Below are positions 34,650-46,200 of a DNA stretch of 64,000 bases, piece by piece; position 1 is the first letter of the stretch, and each line of letters opens with the position of its first letter. The position numbers were made by a program, and so were the translations under genes. The notes under the pieces are model-generated. The model was not told where the DNA came from. It ran no database searches and worked only from the letters and a program-made list of their open reading frames with translations. This stretch comes from Chlorops oryzae (Eukaryota > Arthropoda > Insecta > Diptera > Chloropidae): positions 48,859,979-48,923,978 of the forward strand of contig CM035808.1 of NCBI GenBank assembly GCA_020466095.1. The letters are read 5' to 3'.

Positions 34650-35192
34650 ATGCAATTCGACATCATAATAGGCCTATTATGATGTCGATTTTAAAATCAT
34701 AATGAAGCATATTATGACACTAGTTTTGAGAAAGTATAAAAAATTGTTTATACAAACAAAAAGCATGGCATACTACATGGTTTTTTAAGAATGAATTTCA
34801 AGGCGTGCAATAATAAATTTCAAAACGCACGCATTTCAAAAAATACAAGGCAAGGCGTGCAATAATAAATTTCAAAATGCACGCATTTCAAAAAATACAA
34901 AGCAAAAATAAGCAGAGCATACTACGAAGTTGTATAATAAAGAATTTCAAATTATGAATCTGTCAAATCAAAATAAAAAATTTCTTCACAATAACAAACA
35001 AACAAAAAACACGCTTTCTTAAATTTAGGTTAAAATCTAGTTTGAAATCTTATTGCATAAAATATTGTTCGGCACTCGTGTCGAAACTCAGCTTTTTTCG
35101 CACTCGTGGTATTGTAAAACTCGGCTGCGCCTCGTTTTACAACATTTACCACTCGTGCAAAAAAAAGCTTCATTTCGACACTTGTATCGAAA
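34650..35192. mobile_element. Insertion in element 2, absent from element 1
   Basis: Lies between two CTATTTTT copies (34642-34649 and about 35193-35200), a plausible 8-bp duplication. Begins with a 30-bp perfect palindrome and has a roughly 60-bp tandem duplication (GGCGTGCAATAATAAATTTC at about 34803 and 34856). Ends do not form a clear inverted repeat. Confidence 0.5.
34658..34687. repeat. 30-bp perfect palindrome
   Basis: Two 15-bp arms meet at AGGCCT with no loop (outer ends CGACATCATAAT and its complement). Confidence 0.9.
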
Positions 35193-35254
35193 ATATCTAT
35201 TTTTGCTTCTTACGATTGTGTATTTTGCCGCCAAATAAAGCCGTCACATAAGAT

Positions 35255-37515
35255 TAAAATTTGACCATGACCACCATTCGCGAAATTCGCGAAAATTCGA
35301 TTTTCACTATTTTGAATTGAGTATTTCGCAGCTTAACAAATTGTCCTCTAAGGGTTAAAATTTTATCAAGACCACCATTCGCGAAATTCGCGAAAATTTG
35401 ATTTTCACTATTTTGAATTGAGGATCTCGCAGCTAGACAAAATGGCCTCTATCGATTAAAATTTGACCATGACCACAATTCGCGAAATTCGCAAAAATTG
35501 ATTTTCAGACTATTTTGAATTGAGTATTTCAGCAGCTTAACAAATGTCAACTCATAAGGGTTAAAATTTTATCAAAGACCACTCAATTCGCGAAATTCGA
35601 ACGAAAATATTGATTTTCACTATTTTGAATTGAGATTCGCAGCTAGACAAAATGGCCTCTATCGGTTAAAATTTGACCATGACCACAATTCGCGAAATTC
35701 GCAAAAAATTGATTTTCACTACTTTGAATTGAGTATTTCGCAGCTTAACAAAATGTCCTCTAAGGGTTAAAATTTTATCAAGACCACCATTCTGCGAAAT
35801 TCGCGAAAATATTGATTTTCACTATTTTGAATTGAGTATTTCGCGCTAGACAAAATGCCTCTAACGTTAAAATTTGACCATGACCACCATTCGCGAAATT
35901 CGCAAAAAATTGATTTTCACTATTTTGAATTGAGTATTTCGCAGCTTAACAAAATGTCCTCTAAGGGTTAAAATTTTATCAAGACCACCATTCGCGAAAT
36001 TCGCGAAAATTTGATTTTCACTATTTTGAATTGAGTATTTCGCGCTAGACAAGAATGCCTCTAACGGTTTAAATTTGACCATGACCACCATTCGCGAAAT
36101 TCGCAAAAATTGATTTTCACTATTTTAATTGAGTATTTCGCAGCTTAACAAAATTGTCCTCTAAGGGTTAAAATTTTATCAAGACCACCATTCGCGAAAT
36201 TCGCGAAAATTTGATTTTCACTATTTTGAATTGAGTATTTCGCTGCTAGACAGAATGTCCTCTAATCGGTTTAAAATTTGACCATGACCACCATTCGCGA
36301 AATTCGCAAAAAATTGATTTTCACTATTTTGAATTGAGTATTCCGCAGCTTAACAAAATGTCCTCTAAGGGTTAAAATTTTATCAAGACCACCATTCGCG
36401 AAATTCGCGAAAATTTGATTTTCACTATTTTGAATTGAGTATTTCGCTGCTAGACAGAATGTCCTCTAACGGTTTAAATTTGACCATGACCACCATTCGC
36501 GAAATTCGCAAAAAATTGATTTTCACTACTTTAAATTGAGTATTTCGCAGCTTAACAAAATGTCCTCTAAGGGTTAAAATTTTATCAAGACCACCATTCG
36601 CGAAATTCGCGAAAATTTGATTTACACTATTTTGAATTGAGTATTTCGCTGCTAGACAGAATGTCCTCTAACGGTTTAAATTTGACCATGACCACCATTC
36701 GCGAAATTCGCAAAAAATTGATTTTCACTATTTTAAATTGAGTATTTCGCAGCTTAACAAAATGTCCTCTAAGGGTTAAAATTTTATCAAGACCACCATT
36801 CGCGAAATTCGCGAAAATTTGATTTTCACTATTTTGAATTGAGTATTTCGCTGCTAGACAGAATGTCCTCTAACGGTTTAAATTTGACCATGACCACCAT
36901 TCGCGAAATTCGCAAAAAATTGATTTTCACTATTTTAAATTGAGTATTTCGCAGCTTAACAAAATGTCCTCTAAGGGTTAAAATTTTATCAAGACCACCA
37001 TTCGCGAAATTCGCGAAAATTTGATTTACACTATTTTGAATTGAGTATTTCGCTGCTAGACAGAATGTCCTCTAACGGTTTAAATTTGACCATGACCACC
37101 ATTCGCGAAATTCGCAAAAAATTGATTTTCACTATTTTAAATTGAGTATTTCGCAGCTTAACAAAATGTCCTCTAAGGGTTAAAATTTTATCAAGAACAC
37201 CATTCGCGAAATTCGCGAAAATTTGATTTTCACTATTTTGAATTGAGTATTTCGCTGCTTGACAGAATGTCCTCTAACGGTTTAAATTTGACCATGACCA
37301 CCATTCGCGAAATTCGCAAAAAATTGATTTTCACTATTTTAAATTGAGTATTTCGCAGCTTAACAAAATGTCCTCTAAGGGTTAAAATTTTATCAAGACC
37401 ACCATTCGCGAAATTCGCGAAAATTTGATTTTCACTATTTTGAATTGAGGATCTCGCAGCTAGACAAAATGGCCTCTAACGGTTAAAATTTGATCAAGAC
37501 CACCATTCGCGAAAA
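35255..37515 (+). repeat. 101-bp satellite array 2
   Basis: About 22 units of the same family as array 1. Units from about 36230 on alternate as clean 202-bp dimers; units near 35480-35880 carry many one-base indels, including single-base insertions within the conserved TTCGCGAA blocks, unlike the rest. Confidence 0.95.
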
Positions 37516-37700
37516 TTTTGTGCTTAATAATAATCTCGAGTTTGAGAAGCTAGATTGAAGTACAGATAAGGTATAACTAGATATCCAAGCTAGAACAACG
37601 AAAACGGCAGGAATTTTTGTTAAGGTAAGTTTTTAACATATTTTCGGCTGAGGAAAAGGTATGTGTGCAATCGGCTTAGCCGATGTAAACTTCTTTACTT

Positions 37701-38200
37701 TTTTTTTTAATTTGGATGTAAAATATTAAGCTTTGCAAGATATTATTGTATGTTCCGTATGAATATTAAGCAAAGTTTAGAGGTGGCGCAATGGCCTCAA
37801 AGATAGAAAATTAGTAATTTTCAATTTTCAAATAGCCATAACTAAAGAACTACAATTCCTAGATATGTGCAATGTTGTAAGGATCTCAAAGCTGCATCTG
37901 TCTTCCTAAAGTCACAAAACCCTATCGCTACACATAAAAAAATTCTTTAACAAAAACTGCTTTTTGAAAGAAAAAAGTTTTCTGCATTTTACGGGTTAAT
38001 CTTACCTCTGACAGAGAAACATCAACACAATTACTTGTAATTAGAAAACTTTCAAGTATTACAAATAATTGTAATTGAGTGTGAAATCAATTACGAAATG
38101 TAATTGCGTCTGCCCAGGTCTGATTTGGAATCTGTTAAAAAATAATTAAATTTTACAAATTAATAATGAACATTACAAATTTACTATATATTTTTATTAT
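37701..38200. other. No recognised feature
   Basis: AT-rich, no coding or repeat signal beyond short words. Confidence 0.4.
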
Positions 38201-38385
38201 CCGAGTAAAAATATTTGTGTTTATTTTGCACGCCCAAACTGCGCCCAAATAATGAACAGTCGCGATGCCCAAAGCACGCCCAAATCAAGTGTATGTTACA
38301 ATTTTAATTTCAAATATTTTTTTTTATTTTAAATTCCAAATACCTATTATTTTTAAAAATGTTGATTTCTCGCTTTTGATCTCCC

Positions 38386-38452
38386 CCGTAGTGGGATTTG
38401 AACCTCGGAAGTCTCGACTGCTAGCCATGTGCTCTCCTTCGACACTGTCTAT
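38386..38452 (-). other. tRNA-like segment (minus strand)
   Basis: Minus-strand GAGGTTCAAATCCC is a good B box; the A-box side is weak. Probably a tRNA-derived repeat fragment. Confidence 0.45.
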
Positions 38453-38533
38453 GCCAAATCGGAAAGACTGGATTTCTATAAGATTAAAGTCAAATTGAAC
38501 TTTTTATAATTTCGAGCCCTAACCACCAAATTG

Positions 38534-38773
38534 TGGCTCTGGGATAGCGTAGGGGATTCGTGCTATGCTCTTGATCCCAGGGTCCGAGGTTCAATTCCCG
38601 GCACAGGCGACACGGAGTGTAATGTTCCAAGCCTAGCACTGGTTTTTCAAAAATCCCATATTAGGGGCACACTACATAAAAAGACATACACTCACACAAA
38701 CACAAGAAAACCTCCTTGGTATCACAATGGGCCGATTAACGGCCTAAGTGGCAGCCACTTCAACCAACCAACC
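38534..38773 (+). mobile_element. tRNA-derived SINE with 13-bp target duplication
   Basis: A 240-bp unit flanked by AACCACCAAATTG at 38521-38533 and 38774-38786. The 5' part has A box TAGCGTAGGGG and B box GGTTCAATTCC, the RNA polymerase III promoter of tRNA-derived SINEs. A non-tRNA body follows and the 3' end is a (CCAA)n tail instead of poly-A. It lies inside the element at 38201-39276. The host LINE is not identified. Confidence 0.85.
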
Positions 38774-39276
38774 AACCACCAAATTGACGTAAGCGACAAA
38801 AAGAAAATTTTACAGGAGAGCATTTTTTTCTGAAGTTGTTTGCATTCACTGGCATACATATTATAAAACTTATAGTGCAATATCTCCGTTAATATTAAGC
38901 TTATTGTCGTTATATTTTACTACGTGATGAGTTTCAGGCTGTAGAACATATTTTCATGAAAAAGTAAATTTCGGAGAAAATGTCACTTACATACGTCAAT
39001 TTGTCGGTTATGGCTCGATTTGTTCAATCAATTCGGGTGTGCTACGGGCTCGATTTGGGCATTTTTTTCTAATATTTGAGCTTGATTTGGGCGTGCATTG
39101 GGCTCGATAAGAGATTCATTTTGAAAAATTTGGGCTTGGTTTGGGCGTGCTATGGGCCCGGTTGGGCGTCATTTGGACGAGCTTTAGGCGCGTATTGAAT
39201 GTTGGGCTTCATTTGGGCTCGATTTAGGCGCATTTTGATTTTTCGGCGTGCTTTGGGCGTGCATATTTTTACTCGG

Positions 39277-42250
39277 GTAACAGGAAGATTTTGGCAGATG
39301 TTGATCGTTAGAGTCATAAGAGAACGAGCTATCATTTTCGGAATCATCTTGCACAGAACGAGCCAAAATATATACGCCAACATGTTCAACGAAACGTATG
39401 CGTCCATCAGAGCCTAATTCGAAACTAGGTGAAGCTCGATAAACGTATTGCTATCAACGAAAGCCTTAGCGTCTTTGGAAGTTTCAGGGTAAGTGTTGCG
39501 TAGCAAATAAAGGAGTTTCCGGAAGGGGAGGCAAATCAGCTGGCGGATATTCAAGTTATGCTGTCGAAAAGGCAAATGGTGCTTCTTAAAAAATATCGTG
39601 AAACTAAGTCCAAAACAATTTCAATGGAGTTATTGAAACCAATCCCAAATTTTCAGCCAATGGCATCGTCTCTTCTGTTGCAAAGCACATATTCAAATTC
39701 TTCAAGTTATTTGTTGCGTAGCGCCATGGCCAATGCAGATATTTTTGAAGCAGACTATGTAGTATACGTTTTTGACATCGGAAATCCTTGGCTATTTTCT
39801 AGAAAAAAGATAAAAGCCAAATTAATGCAAAGGGCATGAGCGTGATCCGACGGTTAACAAGGAAATTTGACTTTTGAGTTGAAAATTCAGAAAAGTCTGA
39901 CATTAAATTCCTTTTACTTATTTTTTTTTTTTGCTTTAAGAGAGATGTACAGGTCTTTAAAAATTGATGATGAAATTCCATAATTGCTCCACTGTTTTGT
40001 TTCTTTAAAATCCCGCAAACTGCGTCAGAATTGATGAAAGAGGACTTTCAAGGACTTCAATCCGATACAGTATGAGTAAAAGAACGAGTCTTCTTCAATC
40101 AATTGTCTCATATTACCAAAATATCGCTGTTAAAATCGTTTCCTCTTCAATGGATATTTAACAAAACTCCAGTTTCACTAGAAAATCAATTAGACATTCC
40201 TTAAAAAAAACTCGCAGGTTACTGAATAATTTTTTGGTCACCGTAAATACAAAAAACTTCGAGCATCAGCAGAGAGTATATTATTGTACCTTAGCAAGAA
40301 TAAAATGAAACATCCTAAGCAAAATATTCAAGCATGTTTTCCAGCGCAAGATACTTAAGTTGACAATGAAAGTCATTAGGAAAAAATGCAGAGCAAGCAA
40401 AAAATTAAATTACTGCCAAATGTAAAGCACCAAGTTTCTGCCGATGTGGCATATAAAGTATCTGAACGGAGGCCATCTTTCCTTAAGGACTTTTAGTTTC
40501 CTCGGCGAATTAACATGAAAAGAGCTTTATTGAAAAATTAAATGGGACAAATCAAGCGGTCTTCCTTGCGTTATTGCCGTAGTCCTTATGCCACCTGAAA
40601 GTAGCATTCTTCATCTGACTGTTTTTTGTTTTATTCGTCGGGAACATTTGAATTATTCGACTTTTCTTAGCATTTTGTGTTAAAATATATAAGTACCTAC
40701 CGTTTACCTATTATTAAAAGATATTGTAGTTTAAAATTAAAAGCTTAAATAAGGAATTGAAATAACTTGAATTATAGAGAGCAAAAAAAGCATACGAATA
40801 CAGATTTCTTTTTTAAAGTGCGGAAACCACTAGGTATGACTTCAAACATGTGCTATCAAATTTATTTAAATTCTTTTGAATGCTGATTCAAATCGAATGT
40901 CAAAAAACTTAATTCATTTGGACAATAATTTAATAAAGCTTTTCAAATTGAAGGCTGCTGACAATCGCATTGTTGTATTAAGCAAAAGCTAAATACAATC
41001 GCGACTGGAAGCATCAAAAGCGCAAACGAACAATAACTGAGCACACAATAAAATCATACAAATTCAACTTTAAGCTCATGGAAATAATCCCCAGAGCCTA
41101 CGAAATTCATAAAGACATAATGCTTAAGCCAATCCACCGACAGTAATTCCAAGGGCTTCGACGGTATTCTCTCCAACAATGCCATATAAAAACCAAGGCA
41201 TACGAAGCCATTGCAATGGCATTTCTCAAGGTAGCTCAGCTCATCACATTTTCAACTGAAAGCTGAGACAACATCATTTGCGAAATTGTGGGAAAATTAA
41301 AATAATTAGGATGAAATGAGGTGTATTACCGAAATATGTCAAACGCGCTCTGTATGACCTGAGTTGAAGCTTTCGAAGTATGGAAAATACAAAAATTCAA
41401 GGTGAGAAATTCGAGGAAATTAATGACTTGTATTGCTAATTGAAAAAAGAGAATAGCTACTTTGTCCTTTAGATGAAAATTGACGTAAATTGTTAACGTT
41501 GGAAGGCCGGAATTCTTATTACAGTGCAAACAAGTAAGGATGCTACAATAGGGAGAGCCTGACAATGTTATAAGTACCCGACCCAAATTAACAGTTGGCT
41601 ATATTTGTCAAAACCACGAAGGTCGGAAATTTGGTTCGTACACGATTGTTGCAACTATTCCCGCCACAAATGATATGTACATATATATATATATATGGAC
41701 GAATACCAACATATATATGTATATATATGTAACACTTAAGACGGACGAAACAACAATAAATTCCCGCTTTTTCAGTGGAGACAATCCGTGTTTGGAAGAG
41801 TGCCTCGATTTGGAGTCGGAAAAGAAAGGAAACAGACTCACACGCTGAATTCCAAATGAATCCGACACAAACGAAATGGTCTGTCTATGATTAACCCACA
41901 GACGGGCTCGGCACGATAGAACAGAGGAAAATTAAAGATAAAGTAGACAAAGAGAAATTTGAACGGAAATACGTAACAGAGAATTGAGAAATGCACATAT
42001 ACCGCCAAATCGTTAACTTCTATAAATTTTTGAACGTAACACACTGGCGAACAATTTCCCATAAATATACTCTCCTGTTTGATATCCTGTCCAATAACTC
42101 CTTTTTCCACTTTGACTTTTATTCACAAAAGACAAAATTAACTTTTCTAAGTTCACTTTTCTCCACCATCGAAATGCACCTTGAACACTTTACACTCTTG
42201 CTCAAAAACTAACTTCCTCTTTTTCCCTGAACATCATTTATATGATAATT
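39277..42250. other. Three kilobases without a recognised feature
   Basis: Includes a 93-codon open frame at 39558-39839 and shorter ones without domains, and a TATATATA/TATATGTATATA cluster at 41679-41730. May hold host exons that I cannot identify. Confidence 0.35.
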
Positions 42251-42277
42251 TGGTGAGAGCTTTCACTCATTGCTACC

Positions 42278-42460
42278 TCATTTCCCCGTTCGCCCCCCTT
42301 GAACATAACGAATCATTGCAATTCCCGCGAAATTCATATAACTGATTTTCTCGGCATTGTCTAATACATTCAAATATCTGTACATCGGCACAATGATAAC
42401 CAGTGCCAAGACACAAAATACACAAAGGTATGTACCCTGCAGAAATATGGACTGACCCAA
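42278..42460 (-). CDS. Small hydrophobic open frame, possible exon (hypothetical)
   Basis: Sixty codons from ATG at 42460: a short polar start (MGQSIFLQGTY), then a 17-20 residue hydrophobic stretch (LCVFCVLALVIIVPM) and a polar tail. It would fit a signal anchor or small membrane protein. No repeat-element signature covers it, so it is one of few spans that could be host coding DNA. No homologue recognised and no splice site confirmed. Confidence 0.2.
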   Translation of the reverse strand: MGQSIFLQGTYLCVFCVLALVIIVPMYRYLNVLDNAEKISYMNFAGIAMIRYVQGGRTGK

Positions 42461-42544
42461 GTGTAGCCTTCGGAAACCGAACCGAAACCGAATATTCGGT
42501 TTGTTAAAGATTCGGTGAGAAACAAAACTAATTTTATTGTGTGC

Positions 42545-42945
42545 TAGTATATGAATTTAAAATACCCTGTGGGAACGAAGACAGTTAGTTCAATAAAAAA
42601 GTTAGTTTTTCAATCAGTTGGAAAACAAACTGTTCTAAAACTAACTGAAATTATATGCAGTCAACAGTCAGTTTGTGACTAAAATGAGGAAGAAAAAGAA
42701 GAAGAAGAAATACTACTTTGATTTTTAATGTAATTTTTTATTAATGCAATTTGAAATAAAGTAATTTTCAACTAGTTGAAAAGATATGCAGAACTGGACA
42801 ATTGACTTACTCGTAGGACACCGTAATGCTAAAAAGGTTAGTTCGCTCCATACAAAAAAGTCAGAATTACAACTAGCTGTCACTGAGAATTAACTAATTT
42901 TAAATTAGTTTAAAATTAGCTGAAATTCCTATCGGGTATATAAGG
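42545..42945. repeat. Possible MITE with ATACCC ends
   Basis: Begins ATACCCTGTGGGAA and ends with the inverted form of ATACCCGATAGGAA. Its interior at 42780-42850 matches 1060-1130. Internal GTTAGTT/AACTAA words recur. No target duplication established. Confidence 0.4.
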
Positions 42946-43445
42946 CGAGCCTGACAATAAAATACCCGACACAGACACATGTTCAAATAATTTTTAATAT
43001 CAAGAGGTGTTTAAGGCCAAAAGGGGCCCTATATACCGACTTTTGTTAAATTTCTTTATAAAAACCGTCCCTTTGCCACGCCTACTTTTCCAATTTTTTT
43101 AAATTCTAATCAAAGGTTTAATATAGGTACTCTCAAATTCTCATTGAAATATTTCAAAAAAGTCAGACTTTAAGGCAGTTTTGGGATTTGACAGTACTGG
43201 AGGTACTGTTAATAATGGACCGATCAAGGAAATTTTTTTGGAAGATGTTTATGGCTACAAAGGAAGCATGAGTGCCAAATTTCGGTCAAGTTCCATTTGA
43301 ATTTCGGGTGTAGGAGACAAATTTCGAAAAATTCCCTTCTGCCACGCCCACTTTTACATTTTTGGAAATCATATTACTTGCCTTTAAACATGTTCAAATA
43401 TCAAATTTCATCAAAATATCTTGAAAAACTTCGATTTGAATGGCG
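42934..43445 (+). repeat. Dispersed repeat R2, copy 3
   Basis: GGCGAGCCTGACAATAAAAT at 42954 and ATGGACCGATCAAGGAA at 43214 match the blocks at 27.5 and 28.9 kb in the same order. Confidence 0.5.
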
Positions 43446-45900
43446 TATAGAGCAAAAGAACACAAAAAAATTGTGTTTCAAGGGATATAGAGCAAACTGG
43501 AGATGAATTATCTCAGTAACTAGAAGATATAGCAAAAAATGGATTGCGGATTTAAAAAATTTGGCATTGAAAATGGGGGATAGCATCCTTAACCCCAATT
43601 CGTCAAAATGGCGTATAGAGCACATGAATCTCCGGGCGACGTTATGGTGAAGTAACTTTACGGAAATTTCCCTTAATTAAATGGAATAGAGAAAACCTTT
43701 TTGGGTAACTTTTAGAAACTAACATTTTACAATGTCCTAAGTAAAAGTAGTTGATAAAAATAATAAGAAATATTTTTTTGGAATGCCTTAAAAAATTTTA
43801 AGCGACCTCATTATATGCAAAAGTTCAAAACGGAACGAAAAAGTTGTGCTTGTCAAAAATGCGCTCACTTTGTTGTTGCAATGGGAAAATTGCTGGGTAC
43901 GCATGTTCAATGCTTTGTACCTCCTGAACTAATAGAGATCCCATTTTCAAACTTACATGATATATTCTTAACACCTGCAGCTAAAATTCGAAAAAAATAA
44001 AAAAAAATCAAAAAGGTCCAAGTTGTTGTAATTGTGCTTTAACCATTTCACCACCAGTGCCACACTGAAAAAATTTTTTTTTTTTTGATGTTTTTGCATC
44101 CTTGAATAGCTCAATAAATTTTCTTTAGAAACCGTTACTATTTATTTTTTGAAAAAAAAATTTTTTATACGAAACATTGCATGCAAAAAAAGCTTATTTT
44201 TCATTTCATCAATTTTTACAGGCCTATATCTCGAAAACTAACGGTGATATATCAAAAAATTTTGTTCAAAATTCGAAAATCTTTGAAGTAGAAAAATTTG
44301 AATTGGGGAAAAAATTAAGCATATTATTAGGCTATTTTTTAAAGGCAATTTCAATACATTTATTTAGATTGTAAATATCACAGATTGGTCTGCAAATCTA
44401 TTTTGCTGTCCATCCGCGGGACCTTGGCTATTAAATTAAATATCTAAATGAACTTATTAGTTTTGCTGTATTAAATCTAATAAGTTGGACTTCATTGATA
44501 GCAAACGGATAGATGTTCATTTAGATATTTAATTTTCTCATCTTATTTTCAAAAATTTTATTAGACATATGGGGTACCAAATTAAAAGGAAATCGATCCA
44601 GCATTTTGAATAAAATAAAAAACTTGCGTGTGAATAGGACCTTTTTCATACCAAAAAGACTCTCAAAGTCAAAAACTGTTTAAAAATTTTTTAAATTTTG
44701 ACTTCGAAGGCTCAAATACTCTTGAAGCTGCAATAAAATGTAAGACTATTTTATACGCCTAGAAAGATCTGGCAATTCTCTGTCGAACTGCATACAAATT
44801 TTTATCTTGGACACAAACGTTGAGGCGTGAAAATTTTTTTCTGAAACAACTGCAAATTTCTTTCTTTCCCTTATAACTCCTCAGGGGTGAATTTTGGATC
44901 CCCCCCCTGTCATACGATTTTTTTGTTAGTTCTGACCCCCTCTATCAGCTCCCGACCGGTTGACCATCACAAACGTAACACCCTGTATATAATTTTTTTA
45001 TTTTTACGAAGTATGTACACATGTGCTTGAAAACTTTATTTAGTCTTGATAAGTGAATTTATGTTTCAAATTTTACCCTTTTACCTTCGCAATGCTATTC
45101 CGTTTCTTTTTTTTTAAGTTGGAAGACCATTTCTTGCTTACGCTCGCGCCCTAGTGGCACTTTGTAACAACTTTAAACCAAAAAATTTTTTGGTTACATA
45201 AGGTGTGCATCAGCGTTTCAAAAAACATTTTTAGTTTCATAGACAAAGCAAAGTAGTTGCGAAAAACTCTTAAAGTTACACAAGCGATTTGACAAACCAA
45301 ATTTAGTTTTTAGTTAAAAAAATCTGTTTTGCAACTACTTTTGCAACCTTTCGTTACTTTCAATAACGAAAGAGGCGGAGCTTAGATGTTGCTTAGTAGA
45401 TGCAATGGTTTGTTTATGCAACTCCTTTACGGCTGGTTGCATATATGTTAAGTTTGAAAAACGTTTATTAAACAAAATTTTAAATGATATGTAACTTATT
45501 ATAAAAACAGCTGCTAAGCACATTTTCAATTAATTTTCTCTTGTCATTTTGAGTGATTCAAAAGAAAAATGGAATTTAGTGAAAGTGATAAAGTTTTTTT
45601 TCATTTTGCACGTTACCAAAAAGCGTAAGACTCAAAAAAGGGTATAATAACCTTTTCAGAGAGAAAAAATATACACTTATTTATGTAAAATGAGTTCCTG
45701 ATTCGGACGCTATATTAAGTTTCTTTTTTTGGCAACTTTTATTTCCGATGATATCACGAAATAACAATTAATTACGAAATTCAAGGTGTATTTACATTTA
45801 CATAGCCAAACAGTAAGTGGTGCTGCCAGACTGAAAGTTTTCAGAATATCTCCAATTAGTAAAGCTAAAACAAATGTGTTTAAGAGAGAAAGAAATATAC
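43446..45900. other. Mostly unassigned; one double hairpin
   Basis: No coding signal. A nested hairpin lies at 44433-44535. The rest is AT-rich with poly-T runs. Confidence 0.35.
44433..44535. repeat. Nested hairpin
   Basis: Outer arms of 21 bp (44433-44453 and 44515-44535, starting AAATTAAATATC) pair perfectly; inside, AACTTATTAG (44451-44460) pairs with CTAATAAGTT (44477-44486), so the two stems share bases and are alternatives. Confidence 0.7.
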
Positions 45901-45902
45901 AT

Positions 45903-46200
45903 AAAACCGAAAATCTAAAAATAAAAATCGATAAATCGAAAAAATAAATTTCGATAAATTTAAAAATTAAAAAGTCGAAAAATCTAAAAATTTTAGAATC
46001 AAAAATGTGCAAAATCGATAAATTTAAAAACTAAAAAGTCAAAAATTTAAAATATTAAATTAAAAAATTGGTAAGCTGAAACATCGAAAATCGCAAATTT
46101 GAAAAATTGATCAATCGAAAAATCAGAATATCGAAAAATGGAAAAATTCTCAAATCGAAAATTCGAAAAACTAAAAAATCCTAAAAATGAAAAAATCAAA
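45903..46200. repeat. Degenerate AAAATCGAAAAATC tract
   Basis: About 300 bases made of variants of AAAATCGAAAAATC/TAAAAATTAAAAAG. Phe- and Ile-rich frames on the minus strand are produced by it. Confidence 0.8.

Larger units (their letters stand above)
33089..37700 (+). mobile_element. mini-me/Helentron-like element 2 with long satellite array
   Basis: Same plan as element 1: ATACCTTTTCC start, (TA)n, core, (GTCT)n at 33216-33277, conserved block, the 1-kb insertion (33627-34630), then a further 0.55-kb insertion, then about 22 satellite units and the 3' GGAAAAGGTAT, hairpin and CTTCTTTACTT. Nearly identical to element 1 over the first 1.5 kb, so the two copies are recent relatives. Confidence 0.8.
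38201..39276. mobile_element. TIR element rich in GGGC motifs, carrying a SINE
   Basis: Inverted ends CCGAGTAAAAATAT at 38201 and 39276. The left subterminal zone has GCCCAAA copies (38231-38286) and the right has many TTTGGGC/GGGCGTGC/GGGCTCGATT copies (about 39040-39260), in opposite orientation, as expected for arrays of transposase sites. No target duplication is clear and superfamily is unknown. The predicted frames across the right zone have no domain. Confidence 0.6.

Noticed and set aside
24700..37515. CRISPR array
   Set aside because: Tandem 101-bp units have no alternating unique spacers and the DNA is eukaryotic.
24019..38612. Functional tRNA genes at the seven tRNA-like sites
   Set aside because: A/B boxes are present, but acceptor and arm pairing is incomplete and all lie in repeat elements; treated as tRNA-derived parts.
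39150..39417. Overlapping frames on both strands near 39.2 kb
   Set aside because: They track the GGGC motif arrays of the TIR element.
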